A stretch of DNA of 64,000 nucleotides. It comes from Kitasatospora sp. MMS16-BH015 (lineage in GTDB: Bacteria; Actinomycetota; Actinomycetes; Streptomycetales; Streptomycetaceae). The stretch is from NCBI RefSeq assembly GCF_002943525.1, contig NZ_CP025394.1, positions 5,642,001 to 5,706,000 of the forward strand, written 5' to 3'. Made by a program: the position numbers and the translations under genes. Below are positions 55,058 to 63,580 of the stretch, one piece after another; positions within the stretch are counted from its first letter, which is position 1, and each line of letters opens with the position of its first letter. The notes beneath the pieces were generated by a model that saw only the letters and a program-made list of their open reading frames with translations, was not told the origin of the DNA and ran no database searches.

Positions 55058-56074
55058 CTAGAAGTCGTCGTCGAAGGCGACCGAGCCCTCGACGGCCACC
55101 TGGTAGGCGGAGACGCGGCGCTCGAAGAAGTTGGTCAGCTCCTGGACGTTCTGGAGCTCCATGAAGCCGAACGGGTTGGTCGAGCCGTAGCGGATCGGCA
55201 GGCCCAGGCGGGCCAAGCGCTGGTCGGCGACGGCCTGGAGGTACTCGCGCATGGAGGCGGTGTTCATGCCGGGGAGGCCCTCACCGCACAGGTCCTGGGC
55301 GAACTGGAGCTCGGCCTCGACGGCCTCCTCCAGCATCTCGGTGACCTGCTTGGCCATCTCGTCGTCGAAGAGGTCGGGCTCCTCCTCGCGGACGGTGTCC
55401 ACGACCGAGAAGGCGAAGTCCATGTGCATGGACTCGTCCCGGAAGACCCAGTTGGTGCCGGTGGCCAGGCCGTGCAGCAGGCCGCGCGAGCGGAACCAGT
55501 ACACGTAGGCGAAGGCGCCGTAGAAGAACAGGCCCTCGACGCAGGCGGCGAAGCAGATCAGGTTCAGCAGGAACGCGCGCCGGTCGTCCTTCGACTGCAG
55601 CGAGTCGATGTGGTCGACGGCGTTCATGTACTTGAAGCAGAACTGCGCCTTCTGGTGGATGGAGGGGATGTTCTCCACCGCTGCGAAGGCCGCGTTGCGG
55701 TCCTCCGGGTCGGGCAGGTAGGTGTCGAGCAGCGTCAGGTAGAACTGGACGTGCACGGCCTCCTCGAACAGCTGCCGGGACAGGTAGAGCCGGGCCTCGG
55801 GGGAGTTGATGTGCTTGTAGAGGCTCAGCACCACGTTGTTGGCCACGATCGAGTCACCGGTCGCGAAGAAGGCGACCAGCCGGCCGATCATGTGCCGCTC
55901 GCCCTCGCTGAGCTTGGCGAGGTCGGCGACGTCGGAGTGCAGGTCCACCTCCTCGACGGTCCAGGTGTTCTTGATCGCGTCGCGGTACCGGTCGTAGAAG
56001 GACGGGTAGCGCATCGGACGCAGGGTCAGCTCGAAGCCCGGGTCGAGCAGCATCTTGCGGTCGTCGTTCGGCAT
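55058..56074 (-). CDS. nrdB: Class Ia ribonucleotide reductase beta subunit
   Basis: The product is 338 aa. Di-iron ligands lie in FEEAVHVQFYLTLLD (Glu, His) and later FRDESMHMDFAF (Glu, His). A Tyr four residues after the first ligand His matches the radical Tyr position of class Ia proteins, so a tyrosyl radical is expected. Its C-terminus ends in FDDDF, the short tail that docks on NrdA. The ATG overlaps the nrdA stop by one base (TAATG). In S. coelicolor a third gene, nrdS, belongs to this operon; here none follows nrdB, which ends at a convergent terminator. Confidence 0.96.
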   Translation of the reverse strand: MPNDDRKMLLDPGFELTLRPMRYPSFYDRYRDAIKNTWTVEEVDLHSDVADLAKLSEGERHMIGRLVAFFATGDSIVANNVVLSLYKHINSPEARLYLSRQLFEEAVHVQFYLTLLDTYLPDPEDRNAAFAAVENIPSIHQKAQFCFKYMNAVDHIDSLQSKDDRRAFLLNLICFAACVEGLFFYGAFAYVYWFRSRGLLHGLATGTNWVFRDESMHMDFAFSVVDTVREEEPDLFDDEMAKQVTEMLEEAVEAELQFAQDLCGEGLPGMNTASMREYLQAVADQRLARLGLPIRYGSTNPFGFMELQNVQELTNFFERRVSAYQVAVEGSVAFDDDF

Positions 56075-58485
56075 TACTGGCAGGCCTCGCAGGACTCGGG
56101 GTTCTCCAGGGAGCAGGCGAGGGCCGCCTCCTCCTCCGGGGTCATGGTCGGGGTGTTGACCGGCACGGGCGCGGCGGCGCGGACGCTGGTGGACGCGGCC
56201 TGGGCGATCCGGGTGGCCGGGCGCGAGCGCAGGTAGTAGGTGGTCTTCAGACCGACCTTCCAGGCGTACGCGTACATCGAGCTGAGCTTGCCGATGGTCG
56301 GGGCGGCCATGAAGAGGTTCAGCGACTGGCTCTGGTCGATGTACGGCTGCCGGGCGGCGGCCAGGTCGATCAGGGCGCGCTGCGGCAGCTCCCAGGCGGT
56401 GCGGTAGAGCGAACGGACCTCGGCCGGCAGCCAGGTGAGCTCGGCGACCGAGCCGTTGGCCTCGCGCAGCGCGTCGCGGGTCTGCGCGTCCCAGACGCCC
56501 AGCTCCTTGAGCTCGGCGACCAGGTACGGGTTGACCTGGAGGAACTCGCCGGAGAGGGTCTCGCGCTTGAAGAGGTTGGAGACCTGCGGCTCGATGCACT
56601 CGTACACACCGGCGATCGAGGCGATCGTGGCGGTGGGCGCGATGGCGAGCAGGAGCGAGTTGCGCAGGCCGGTGGTGGCGATCCGGGCGCGCAGGGCGTC
56701 CCAGCGCTCGGTCCACTGCGGGGCGGCCTCGAAGTGGTCGATGTGCAGCTGGCCCTGGGCGGCGCGGGTCTCGGCGTAGGCCGGGTGCTGCCCGAACTGC
56801 TCGGCGAGCTCGCTGGAGCGCTCGTAGGCGGTCAGCATGATGCGCTCGGCGATCAGGGTGGAGAGCTGCTTGGCCTCGGCGGAGTCGAAGTCCAGGCGGA
56901 GCTTGAAGAAGACGTCCTGCAGGCCCATCACGCCCAGGCCCACCGGGCGCCAGCGCGAGTTGGACGCGCCGGCCTCGGGGGTCGGGTAGAAGTTGATGTC
57001 CACCACGCGGTCGAGGAAGGTCACGGCGGTGCGGACGGTGGCGTCCAGGCGCTCCCAGTCCATGGCGGACAGCAGGTCCGTCGCGGTCGCGCCGGGGGCG
57101 ACGTGGGCGCCGAGGTTGACCGAGCCGAGGTTGCAGACGGCCGTCTCGGAGTCGTCGGTGACCTCGAGGATCTCGGTGCACAGGTTCGAGGAGTGCACGG
57201 TGCGGCCCGGCAGTGCGGTCTGGTTGGCGGCGCGGTTGGAGGCGTCCTTGAAGGTCATCCAGCCGTTGCCGGTCTGCGCGAGGGTGCGCATCATCCGGGC
57301 GTACAGGGTCTGCGCCGGGATGGTGCGGACGGCCAGGCCGGCCGCCTCGGCCTTCAGGTACGCGGCGTCGAACTCCTCGCCCCAGAGGTCGACCAGCTCG
57401 GGCACGTCGGCCGGGGAGAAGAGCGACCAGTCGGAGTTGGCGTTCACGCGGCGCATGAACTCGTCCGGGATCCAGTGGGCGAGGTTCAGGTTGTGGGTGC
57501 GCCGCGCCTCCTCGCCGGTGTTGTCGCGCAGCTCCAGGAACTCCTCGATGTCCGCGTGCCAGGTCTCCAGGTAGACGCAGGCCGCGCCCTTGCGGCGGCC
57601 GCCCTGGTTGACGGCGGCGACGGAGGAGTCGAGGGTGCGCAGGAACGGCACGATGCCGTTGGACTTGCCGTTGGTGCCGCGGATCAGCGAGCCGCGCGAG
57701 CGGATGCGGCTGTAGGAGAGGCCGATGCCGCCGGCGTGCTTGGAGAGACGGGCGATCTGCGCGTAGCGCGAGTAGATCGAGTCCAGGTTGTCCAGCGGTG
57801 AGTCGAGCAGGTAGCAGCTCGACATCTGCGGGTGCTTGGTGCCGGAGTTGAACAGGGTCGGCGAGGAGGGCAGGTAGGAGAGCGCGCTCATCAGCGCGTA
57901 CAGCTCGGCCACCTCGCGGACCGACTCGGCGCTGTCGCCGACGGCCAGGCCCGAGGCGACGCGGAGCAGGAAGTGCTGCGGGGTCTCGATCACCTTGCGG
58001 GTGATCGGGTGGCGCAGCAGGTAGCGGGACTGCACGGTGCGCAGGCCGAAGTACTCGAAGCGGTCGTCGCCCCGCTGGTCGATCAGCTCGTCCAGGCTGT
58101 CGGCGTGCTTGGCGACGAACTCGGCGGTGGTGTCGCCGATCAGGCCCTCGGCGTGGCCGACGCCGATCGAGGCGGAGAAGGAGACCGCACCCTGGCCGAC
58201 GGCCTCGTCGGCGATCTCCAGGGCGAGCAGGCGAGCGGCCAGCTTCGAGTACTGCGGGTCCTCGGCGATCATCGAGGCGGCGGCCTCGACGGCCAGCCCG
58301 CGCAGCTCCGCGAAGTCGGAGCCGGCGTGGCGGCCGCGCAGGGCGGCGGCGGCGACGTGGCCGGGGTCGACCTGGGGGAGGTCGGCGCTGCGGTCGGTCA
58401 GCAGCCGCAGGAGCGCAGCACCGGGGTCGGTCTGGTCGTGATCGGCGGAACCCTGGGACGGCAGGGCAACTGCTGCGATGGTCAA
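56074..58485 (-). CDS. nrdA: Class Ia ribonucleotide reductase alpha subunit
   Basis: The product is 803 aa. An N-terminal ~100-residue region is followed by the reductase barrel: SSCYLLDSPLD (first active-site Cys), HSSNLCTEILEVT (thiyl Cys), AVCNLGSVNL (redox partner Cys), and a C-terminal CEACQ pair for re-reduction. It reduces NDPs with NrdB. The start is TTG 58485 with an AGGAGAG SD. I do not see a full ATP-cone. Expression should be controlled by the cobalamin riboswitch and NrdR boxes upstream, so that B12 sufficiency lowers nrdAB in favour of the B12-dependent class II enzyme. Confidence 0.96.
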   Translation of the reverse strand: MTIAAVALPSQGSADHDQTDPGAALLRLLTDRSADLPQVDPGHVAAAALRGRHAGSDFAELRGLAVEAAASMIAEDPQYSKLAARLLALEIADEAVGQGAVSFSASIGVGHAEGLIGDTTAEFVAKHADSLDELIDQRGDDRFEYFGLRTVQSRYLLRHPITRKVIETPQHFLLRVASGLAVGDSAESVREVAELYALMSALSYLPSSPTLFNSGTKHPQMSSCYLLDSPLDNLDSIYSRYAQIARLSKHAGGIGLSYSRIRSRGSLIRGTNGKSNGIVPFLRTLDSSVAAVNQGGRRKGAACVYLETWHADIEEFLELRDNTGEEARRTHNLNLAHWIPDEFMRRVNANSDWSLFSPADVPELVDLWGEEFDAAYLKAEAAGLAVRTIPAQTLYARMMRTLAQTGNGWMTFKDASNRAANQTALPGRTVHSSNLCTEILEVTDDSETAVCNLGSVNLGAHVAPGATATDLLSAMDWERLDATVRTAVTFLDRVVDINFYPTPEAGASNSRWRPVGLGVMGLQDVFFKLRLDFDSAEAKQLSTLIAERIMLTAYERSSELAEQFGQHPAYAETRAAQGQLHIDHFEAAPQWTERWDALRARIATTGLRNSLLLAIAPTATIASIAGVYECIEPQVSNLFKRETLSGEFLQVNPYLVAELKELGVWDAQTRDALREANGSVAELTWLPAEVRSLYRTAWELPQRALIDLAAARQPYIDQSQSLNLFMAAPTIGKLSSMYAYAWKVGLKTTYYLRSRPATRIAQAASTSVRAAAPVPVNTPTMTPEEEAALACSLENPESCEACQ

Positions 58486-58655
58486 GGCGCTCTCCTGGCG
58501 GCGGCGGAACGACGTATTCGTCCAGGACCATCAGGGCGCAGGGGAACGCGGCGCGGCGCACCCTTGCGAGCGCGCGCGTTTCAGACCCCCCGGCCCGCCC
58601 GCGAGGCCCGGACGTGACTCAGTGCTGCAAGGCGCCTGCGGGGAAGCCGTGTGCA

Positions 58656-58760
58656 CACCGTCGGCAGGTCATCGGACTTGCGGCCCCGCCCTTTCGGGGA
58701 TGCCGCTCACCGCTGCGGGGCAGTCCCGGAGTCGCACCGGGTTCCCCTGCTTCGACAGCG
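58656..58760 (-). promoter_or_regulatory. Cobalamin (B12) riboswitch upstream of nrdA
   Basis: Read on the minus strand, the RNA contains GGGGAACCCGGTGCGA, CGGGACTGCCCCGCAGCGG and the B12 box GATGACCTGCCG (within 58679-58661). P1 can be drawn: CGCTGTCG (58760-58753) pairs with CGACGGTG (58663-58656), with G-U pairs. About 170 nt of leader remain before the nrdA TTG; I could not assign the expression platform. A B12 riboswitch on the class Ia operon is established for Streptomyces. The 373-nt gap to the GNAT gene holds this and the promoter only. Confidence 0.92.
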
Positions 58761-58766
58761 AGAGTG

Positions 58767-58815
58767 AGCATACATGTTGTGGCCGGGGTCGGATGCGACC
58801 CCAGATGTAGTGCCG
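58767..58815 (-). promoter_or_regulatory. nrdA promoter with two NrdR boxes
   Basis: On the minus strand CACTACATCT (58812-58803) and CACAACATGT (58781-58772) are NrdR-box-like sequences spaced exactly 31 bp, the three-helical-turn spacing known for NrdR. The second overlaps a TATGCT -10 box (58772-58767). nrdR itself is not in the window. Confidence 0.72.
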
Positions 58816-58858
58816 CGTGTCGTGGTCAGGTGGTAGCGGGGAGCCACCGTACAGCCCG

Positions 58859-59365
58859 TCAGATCAGCTGATCCTCGAAGGTCAGACCATAGGTGAGCAG
58901 GTCGATCCCGGGCCGCGGCGCCCAGTCCCGCTCGGGGGTCCGGCGGAAGCCGAGCCGTTCGTAGAGCCGGTGTGCGGTGGTCATCGCGGGCCGGGTGGAG
59001 AAGGCCATCGCGGTCAGCCCGAGCTCCCGCGAACGGGCCATCGCGGCCCGCACCAGGGCCTCGCCGACGCCCCGGCCCTGGGCCGCCGCGCCCACCGCGA
59101 GCATCCGGATCTCGCCCTCGTGCGGCTCCGCGATGTCGGCCCACTCGGTGCCGCCCGAGGCGAAGGTCACACAGCCGAGCACCCGATCGGCGTCGTCGAC
59201 GGCGACGAGGAGCTCGGCCTCCGCGAAGCGGCGGCGGGCGTCGCCGAGGAGGGCGAGGTACGGGCTGTCGGGCTCGGTGTGACCGCCGCCGACGAAGGCC
59301 TCGACGGTGACGGCTCCGGCGCCCTCGAGGTCTTCCTCGCGGGCGTGGCGAACGGTGATCTGCAT
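58859..59365 (-). CDS. GNAT-family N-acetyltransferase
   Basis: The product is 168 aa. GNAT motifs are in order: ITVRHAREEDLEGAGAV (N-terminal strand/helix), IRMLAVGAAAQGRGVGEALVRAAM (acetyl-CoA loop R/Q-x-x-G-x-G/A), AMAFSTRPAM and HRLYERLGFRRTPE. The acceptor substrate is unknown. ATG 59365 is used. It lies upstream of the nrd promoter on the same strand, but readthrough into nrdAB would still meet the riboswitch. Confidence 0.88.
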   Translation of the reverse strand: MQITVRHAREEDLEGAGAVTVEAFVGGGHTEPDSPYLALLGDARRRFAEAELLVAVDDADRVLGCVTFASGGTEWADIAEPHEGEIRMLAVGAAAQGRGVGEALVRAAMARSRELGLTAMAFSTRPAMTTAHRLYERLGFRRTPERDWAPRPGIDLLTYGLTFEDQLI

Positions 59366-59659
59366 CGGACCATTGTGCCCGAAGGCGTGTTCGATCCGGC
59401 CCGGGCCGTCGTCTGATCGGCCGGCTGGCTCGTCGGGTAGCCCGTCGGGCGGTGCCGGTTGTCCCGGCCGGTGCGGGCCAGCCGGTCGACGTCGCGGCCG
59501 ACCAGGGTGCCGAGCAGGCCGAAGCCGCCGACCGTGCCGAACAGGGGGAGCAGCTGCGTGATCGAGGTCATGCCTCCAGGCTCCTCGCGGGCGGCGGCTC
59601 GGACGAGTGGCAGAAACGACCACTTGCATCGAAATCCTGCCAGTGCCAGGCTGGTCGGC

Positions 59660-60631
59660 ATGGCAGCACAGCTGAACCCCCGTCTGCAGAACGTCGTGGC
59701 CGTGGTGCTGGCACCCGTCCACCCCTTCGAACTCGGCGTGGCCTGCGAGGTGTTCGGCCTCGATCGGAGTGACGACGGCCAGCCGGTCTACGACTTCGCG
59801 CTGGCCTCCGACCGGCCCGGGCCGCTGCCCACCCACGCCGGCTTCACGGTGGACGTGCCGTACGGGGTCGAGCGGCTGGCCGAGGCCGATCTGGTGATCG
59901 CGGCCGCCACCGGTGTCCGGGAGGAGTACCCCGAGCCGCTGCTGGCCGCCCTGCGGGCGGTGGTGGGCCGCGGCTCGCGGGTGCTCTCGATCTGCAACGG
60001 CTCCTACCTGCTGGGCGCCGCCGGGCTGCTGGACGGCCGCCGCAGCACCACGCACTGGCGGCACGCCGACCGGATGGCCGAGCGCTTCCCGCACACCACG
60101 GTCGAGCCGGACGTGCTCTACGTGGACGAGGACCCGGTGATCACCTCGGCCGGCACGGCGGCCGGGATCGACGCCTGCCTGCACCTGGTGCGCAAGCTCC
60201 AGGGGGCCGAGGTGGCCCGGGGGATCGCCCGGCGGATGGTGGTGGCCCCGCACCGGGAGGGCGGCCAGGCCCAGTACGTGGCCCGGCCGCTGCCGGAGTG
60301 CTCGGCGGATTCGCTGGCGCCCCTGCTGGAGTGGCTGCGCCACCACCTGGACCAGGAGCTGACGGTCGACCAGCTGGCCGCCCGGGCCCACATGTCCCCG
60401 CGCACCTTCGCACGCCGCTTCCAGCAGGAGACCGGCACCACCCCGCACCGCTGGCTCACCAACCAGCGCCTGCTGCACGCCCAGCGCCTGCTCGAATCCA
60501 CCACCGAACCGGTGGACACCGTCGCCGCTCACTCCGGCTTCGGCAACGCCGCCACCCTGCGTCACCACTTCACCCGCTGGCTCGGCACCACCCCCCAGAC
60601 CTACCGCCGCACCTTCGGGACGGCCTCCTAG
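59660..60631 (+). CDS. DJ-1/PfpI-AraC fusion transcriptional regulator (GlxA-like)
   Basis: The product is 323 aa. The N-terminal ~180 residues form a class I glutamine-amidotransferase-like domain with the nucleophile-elbow Cys in ILSICNGSYLLGAAGLL-type context (VLSICNGSYLLG). The C-terminal half has two AraC helix-turn-helix motifs (LTVDQLAARAHMSPRTFARRFQ and VDTVAAHSGFGNAATLRHHF). AdpA belongs to this architecture, but the low context similarity argues for a paralogue. ATG 59660 begins the conserved part; the frame is open upstream. Regulatory targets are unknown. It overlaps the convergent phosphatase by 4 nt. Confidence 0.9.
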   Translation: MAAQLNPRLQNVVAVVLAPVHPFELGVACEVFGLDRSDDGQPVYDFALASDRPGPLPTHAGFTVDVPYGVERLAEADLVIAAATGVREEYPEPLLAALRAVVGRGSRVLSICNGSYLLGAAGLLDGRRSTTHWRHADRMAERFPHTTVEPDVLYVDEDPVITSAGTAAGIDACLHLVRKLQGAEVARGIARRMVVAPHREGGQAQYVARPLPECSADSLAPLLEWLRHHLDQELTVDQLAARAHMSPRTFARRFQQETGTTPHRWLTNQRLLHAQRLLESTTEPVDTVAAHSGFGNAATLRHHFTRWLGTTPQTYRRTFGTAS

Positions 60632-61380
60632 AGGTGGCTCACCGAGTTCCACTGCTCGGGGCGCAGGGCGGTGCCGTCGGAGCGCCAGAGGGCGGTGGAG
60701 CAGTTGCCGACCGGGAGGAGGGCGAGGAGTTCGGGCTCGGTGAGGCGGTCGAGGACGTAGCGGAGCATCAGGACCGGGCAGTCGTGCGAGACGAGCAGGA
60801 CGGGCCGGCCGGCCTCCTCCTCGCAGATGTCGCGCAGGCAGCTGCGGATGCGCAGGGCCACGTCGAGGAAGGACTCGCCGCCGGGCGGGCGGTAGTAGAG
60901 CTCGCCCATCTTGCGGCGGCGGGCGGCCTCGGCGGGGTGTTCCTTCTCGATCGCGGGCTGGGTGAGCATCTCCAGGATGCCGAGCTCTCTGTCGCGCAGG
61001 CGCTCGTCGTAGCGGATCGGCAGGCCGGCCGGGACGGAGCCCAGGCCGGAGGCCCGGGCCAGGGCGGTGCGGGCGGTGTCGGCGGTGCGCAGGTAGGGGG
61101 AGCACCAGACCGAGCGCGGCCGGTCGGCCGGCGGCAGGGCGGCCCACCACTCGCCGAGTCGCTGGGCCTGGCCGCGGCCGTGCGGGGAGAGCGGGATGTC
61201 GGCGTCCCTGGAGGTGATCGGCACCGTCAGCGCCCCCGTCTCGGCGGCGAGCTGGAACTCGACGTTGGCGGTGCTCTCCCCGTGCCGGGTGGCGATCAGC
61301 ACCGAGGGCAGTCGGCGGACGGCCCGGTGGCCGTTGCGGGAGGGGGCGCTGTCGAGGGTCTGTGCATCGAGTTCTGCCAT
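60628..61380 (-). CDS. Histidine phosphatase family protein
   Basis: The product is 250 aa. The phosphoglycerate-mutase-like active site is visible: LIATRHGESTANV (RHG catalytic His), SPYLRTADTA (second Arg), DERLRDRELG and LLVSHDCPVLML (late His). It may dephosphorylate a small metabolite or protein; the substrate cannot be assigned. ATG 61380 has GGGGAG upstream. Its 3' end overlaps the convergent AraC-type gene by 4 nt, leaving no room for a terminator there. Confidence 0.9.
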   Translation of the reverse strand: MAELDAQTLDSAPSRNGHRAVRRLPSVLIATRHGESTANVEFQLAAETGALTVPITSRDADIPLSPHGRGQAQRLGEWWAALPPADRPRSVWCSPYLRTADTARTALARASGLGSVPAGLPIRYDERLRDRELGILEMLTQPAIEKEHPAEAARRRKMGELYYRPPGGESFLDVALRIRSCLRDICEEEAGRPVLLVSHDCPVLMLRYVLDRLTEPELLALLPVGNCSTALWRSDGTALRPEQWNSVSHL

Positions 61381-61433
61381 GGCCGGTGCTCCCCGTTGGT
61401 CGATGACATCTGCTGGTTGGCGTACGACAAGAT

Positions 61434-61478
61434 GATCGCGCCGCCTCCTCCAGTGTTGAGGGAGGAGACGGCGCGATC
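61434..61478 (-). terminator. Terminator after the symporter gene
   Basis: GATCGCGCCG (61434-61443) pairs with CGGCGCGATC (61469-61478), continued by CTCCTCC/GGAGGAG with one mismatch: 17 bp around a 9-nt loop, 73 nt past the symporter stop. Confidence 0.82.
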
Positions 61479-61550
61479 ACAGGGCGTGCGCTGGGGCGGG
61501 GGAGTGCGCCCCGGTGGCGGTTGGTGGCGCGTGGACGGTGGCTCGCGCGG

Positions 61551-63182
61551 TCAGTGCGCTATGGCGGGCGCGGGGGCGTCGTCCACGGCCTTGTCGCCGG
61601 CGTCGGCGGTGTAGTCCGCCTTGCTGGTCTCGTCGGCGCCCTCGGGGGCCTTCACGGCCTTGAGGACCAGGGTGAGCACCACGGCCACGAGCAGGTTGAG
61701 CACGAAGGCGGTCAGGCCGATGAAGCCGATCTCGCCGATGCCGGGGATGAGCGCGGTGTTGCCGCCGAAGTGCTTGGTGGCCGGGGTGGAGATGCCGTAG
61801 GTCTTCCAGGTGCCGTAGGCCATGCCCACCGCCCAGCCGGCCAGCAGCGCCCAGCGGTGGAACCAGCGGGTGAAGAGCCCGCCGACGATCGAAACGAAGG
61901 TCTGCAGGATCCAGAGCCCGCCCAGCAGCTGGAGGTTGATGGCGAACTGCTTGTCCATGCCGAGGACGAAGGCCAGCGCGCCGACCTTCACCAGCAGCGA
62001 GGCGATCTTGGCGACCTTGGTCTCCTGCTCCGGGGTGGCCCCCGGCTTCAGGAACTCCTTGTAGATGTTGCGGGTGAAGAGGTTGGCCGCGGCGATCGAC
62101 ATGATCGCGGCCGGCACCAGGGCGCCGATCCCGATCGCGGCGAAGGCCACGCCGGTGAACCAGTCCGGGAAGAGGTTGTCGAACAGCTGGGGCACCGCCA
62201 GCTGGGCGTTGTAGCCCTTGACGCCCTTGCCCATGCCGGCCGCGATGGCCATGAAGCCGAGCAGCGCGAGCAGGCCGAGCATCAGCGAGTACGCGGGCAG
62301 GATCGCCATGTTGCGGCGCACGGTGTTGCGCGACTTGGCGGCCAGCACGCCGGTGACGGTGTGCGGGTACATGAAGAGGGCCAGCGCCGAGCCGAGGCCG
62401 AGCGTCGCGTAGGCCCACTGCGCCTGCGGGGCGGTCACCAGCGAGCCGACCGGCTTGTGGGTGGCCGGGTTGAGCTGGCTGAACTTGGCCGCCGCGGTGT
62501 CGAAGATGTGGCCGTACCCGCCGAGCCGCAGCGGGATGTAGATCACCGCGACGATGATCACGATGTAGACCAGGGTGTCCTTGACGAAGGCGATCAGCGC
62601 CGGGGCCCGCAGGCCGGAGGAGTAGGTGTAGGCCGCCAGCACCGCGAAGGCCAGGAAGAGCGGCAGGTCCTTGACGAACCAGTTGCTGTTCGCGCCGCCG
62701 CCCACCCCGAGGGTGTCGAGCACGGCCTGGATGCCGACCAGCTGGAGCGCGATGTACGGCATGGTGGCCAGGATGCCGGTGAGCGCCACGGCCAGCGAGA
62801 GGCCCTTGGAGCCGTACCGCCCGCGGACGAAGTCGGCCGGGGTGACGTAGCCGCGCACCCGGGCCACCGACCAGAGCCGGGGCAGGAAGAGGAAGACCAG
62901 CGGGTACGCGATGATCGTGTACGGCACCGCGAAGAAGCCGGCCGCGCCCGCGCCGTAGACCGCCGCCGGGACGGCGATGAAGGTGTACGCGGTGTAGAGG
63001 TCGCCGCCCAGCAGGAACCAGGTGACCCAGGTGCCGAAGCTGCGGCCGCCCAGACCCCACTCGTCCAGGTTCTGGGCGTCGTCGGCCCGGCGCCAGCGGG
63101 AGGCGAGGAAGCCCATCACGGTGACGAGCAGGAAGAAGAGGACGAACACCACGAGCGCGGTGACGTTGACGCCGTGCTTCAC
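61551..63182 (-). CDS. Sodium:solute symporter (MctP-like monocarboxylate permease)
   Basis: The product is 543 aa with about 13 transmembrane segments. SSS-family marks are FLLGGDLYTAYTFIAVPAAVYGAGAAGFFAVPY near the N-terminus, GLRAPALIAFVKDTLVYIVI and GIGALVPAAIMSIAAANLFTRNIY. The pairing with a DUF3311 small subunit is that of MctP-type carriers, which take up short monocarboxylates such as lactate, pyruvate or alanine. The acidic C-terminal tail (DETSKADYTADAGDKAVDD) is cytoplasmic and disordered. Its ATG overlaps the DUF3311 stop by 4 nt. Confidence 0.9.
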   Translation of the reverse strand: MKHGVNVTALVVFVLFFLLVTVMGFLASRWRRADDAQNLDEWGLGGRSFGTWVTWFLLGGDLYTAYTFIAVPAAVYGAGAAGFFAVPYTIIAYPLVFLFLPRLWSVARVRGYVTPADFVRGRYGSKGLSLAVALTGILATMPYIALQLVGIQAVLDTLGVGGGANSNWFVKDLPLFLAFAVLAAYTYSSGLRAPALIAFVKDTLVYIVIIVAVIYIPLRLGGYGHIFDTAAAKFSQLNPATHKPVGSLVTAPQAQWAYATLGLGSALALFMYPHTVTGVLAAKSRNTVRRNMAILPAYSLMLGLLALLGFMAIAAGMGKGVKGYNAQLAVPQLFDNLFPDWFTGVAFAAIGIGALVPAAIMSIAAANLFTRNIYKEFLKPGATPEQETKVAKIASLLVKVGALAFVLGMDKQFAINLQLLGGLWILQTFVSIVGGLFTRWFHRWALLAGWAVGMAYGTWKTYGISTPATKHFGGNTALIPGIGEIGFIGLTAFVLNLLVAVVLTLVLKAVKAPEGADETSKADYTADAGDKAVDDAPAPAIAH

Positions 63183-63448
63183 TTCGCGTCACCCGCCTTC
63201 GCGGCCTTGCGGTTCTTCTCGTCCCGGTTGAGCAGGAAGTAGGCCGCGCAGGTGAAGACCGCCGAGAGCGGGATCCACATGATCTGGTACCAGTAGAAGA
63301 ACGGCACCCCGCCCAGCTTCGGCGTCAGCTTCGCGTAGGAGGAGACCCAGAGCAGGGCGACCACCGGCACCGCGAGGCTGATCACCGCCAGGACGCGTTC
63401 CGGTGTCACCACCGGGACGGTGGCGGGTGGATTCGGTGCGGACGCCAT
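63179..63448 (-). CDS. DUF3311 small membrane subunit of a symporter
   Basis: The product is 89 aa with two transmembrane helices (VLAVISLAVPVVALLWVSSY and FYWYQIMWIPLSAVFTCAAYFLL) and a basic tail. DUF3311 proteins are encoded next to MctP-like symporters and are thought to be accessory subunits. ATG 63448 was chosen for a GGAGG SD at 8-nt spacing; GTG 63457 has the SD too close. It is the first gene of a two-gene operon and lies 26 nt downstream of a TATATC -10 box with a nested dyad. Confidence 0.85.
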   Translation of the reverse strand: MASAPNPPATVPVVTPERVLAVISLAVPVVALLWVSSYAKLTPKLGGVPFFYWYQIMWIPLSAVFTCAAYFLLNRDEKNRKAAKAGDAK

Positions 63449-63474
63449 CGTGGGCACCTCCGGCTCGGTGATCG

Positions 63475-63526
63475 GATATACGGCGTGAAACCTAGGGGTA
63501 CGGAGTGATCCGTGTCACTAGGTTTC
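63475..63526 (-). promoter_or_regulatory. Promoter and 40-bp nested dyad operator of the symporter operon
   Basis: GAAACCTAG (63487-63495) and CTAGGTTTC (63518-63526) are a perfect 9-bp inverted repeat. Centred inside it are ACGGA (63500-63504) and TCCGT (63509-63513). A TATATC -10 on the minus strand (63480-63475) lies just downstream, so the dyad covers the -35 region. Confidence 0.65.
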
Positions 63527-63580
63527 GCCGAATTTCCCGGATGCCGGATGGCGTGCTGTCAGGTCTGATGCCCCGTGGGC

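Noticed and set aside
58507..58561. Short leader peptide candidate upstream of nrdA
   Set aside because: ATG at about 58531 opens a frame running through the nrdA start, but it has no SD and reads as an out-of-frame shadow of nrdA.
59167..59571. ORF beginning MTSITQLLPLFGTVGG on the minus strand between GNAT and the AraC-type gene
   Set aside because: It overlaps about 200 nt of the GNAT gene in another frame, its SD is only 1 nt from the ATG, and the tail looks like a frame shadow; only the first ~60 codons could be real.
59608..59643. TGGCAG/CTGCCA pair before the AraC-type gene as an AdpA-like site
   Set aside because: It departs from the TGGCSNGWWY consensus at key positions and the spacer is long.
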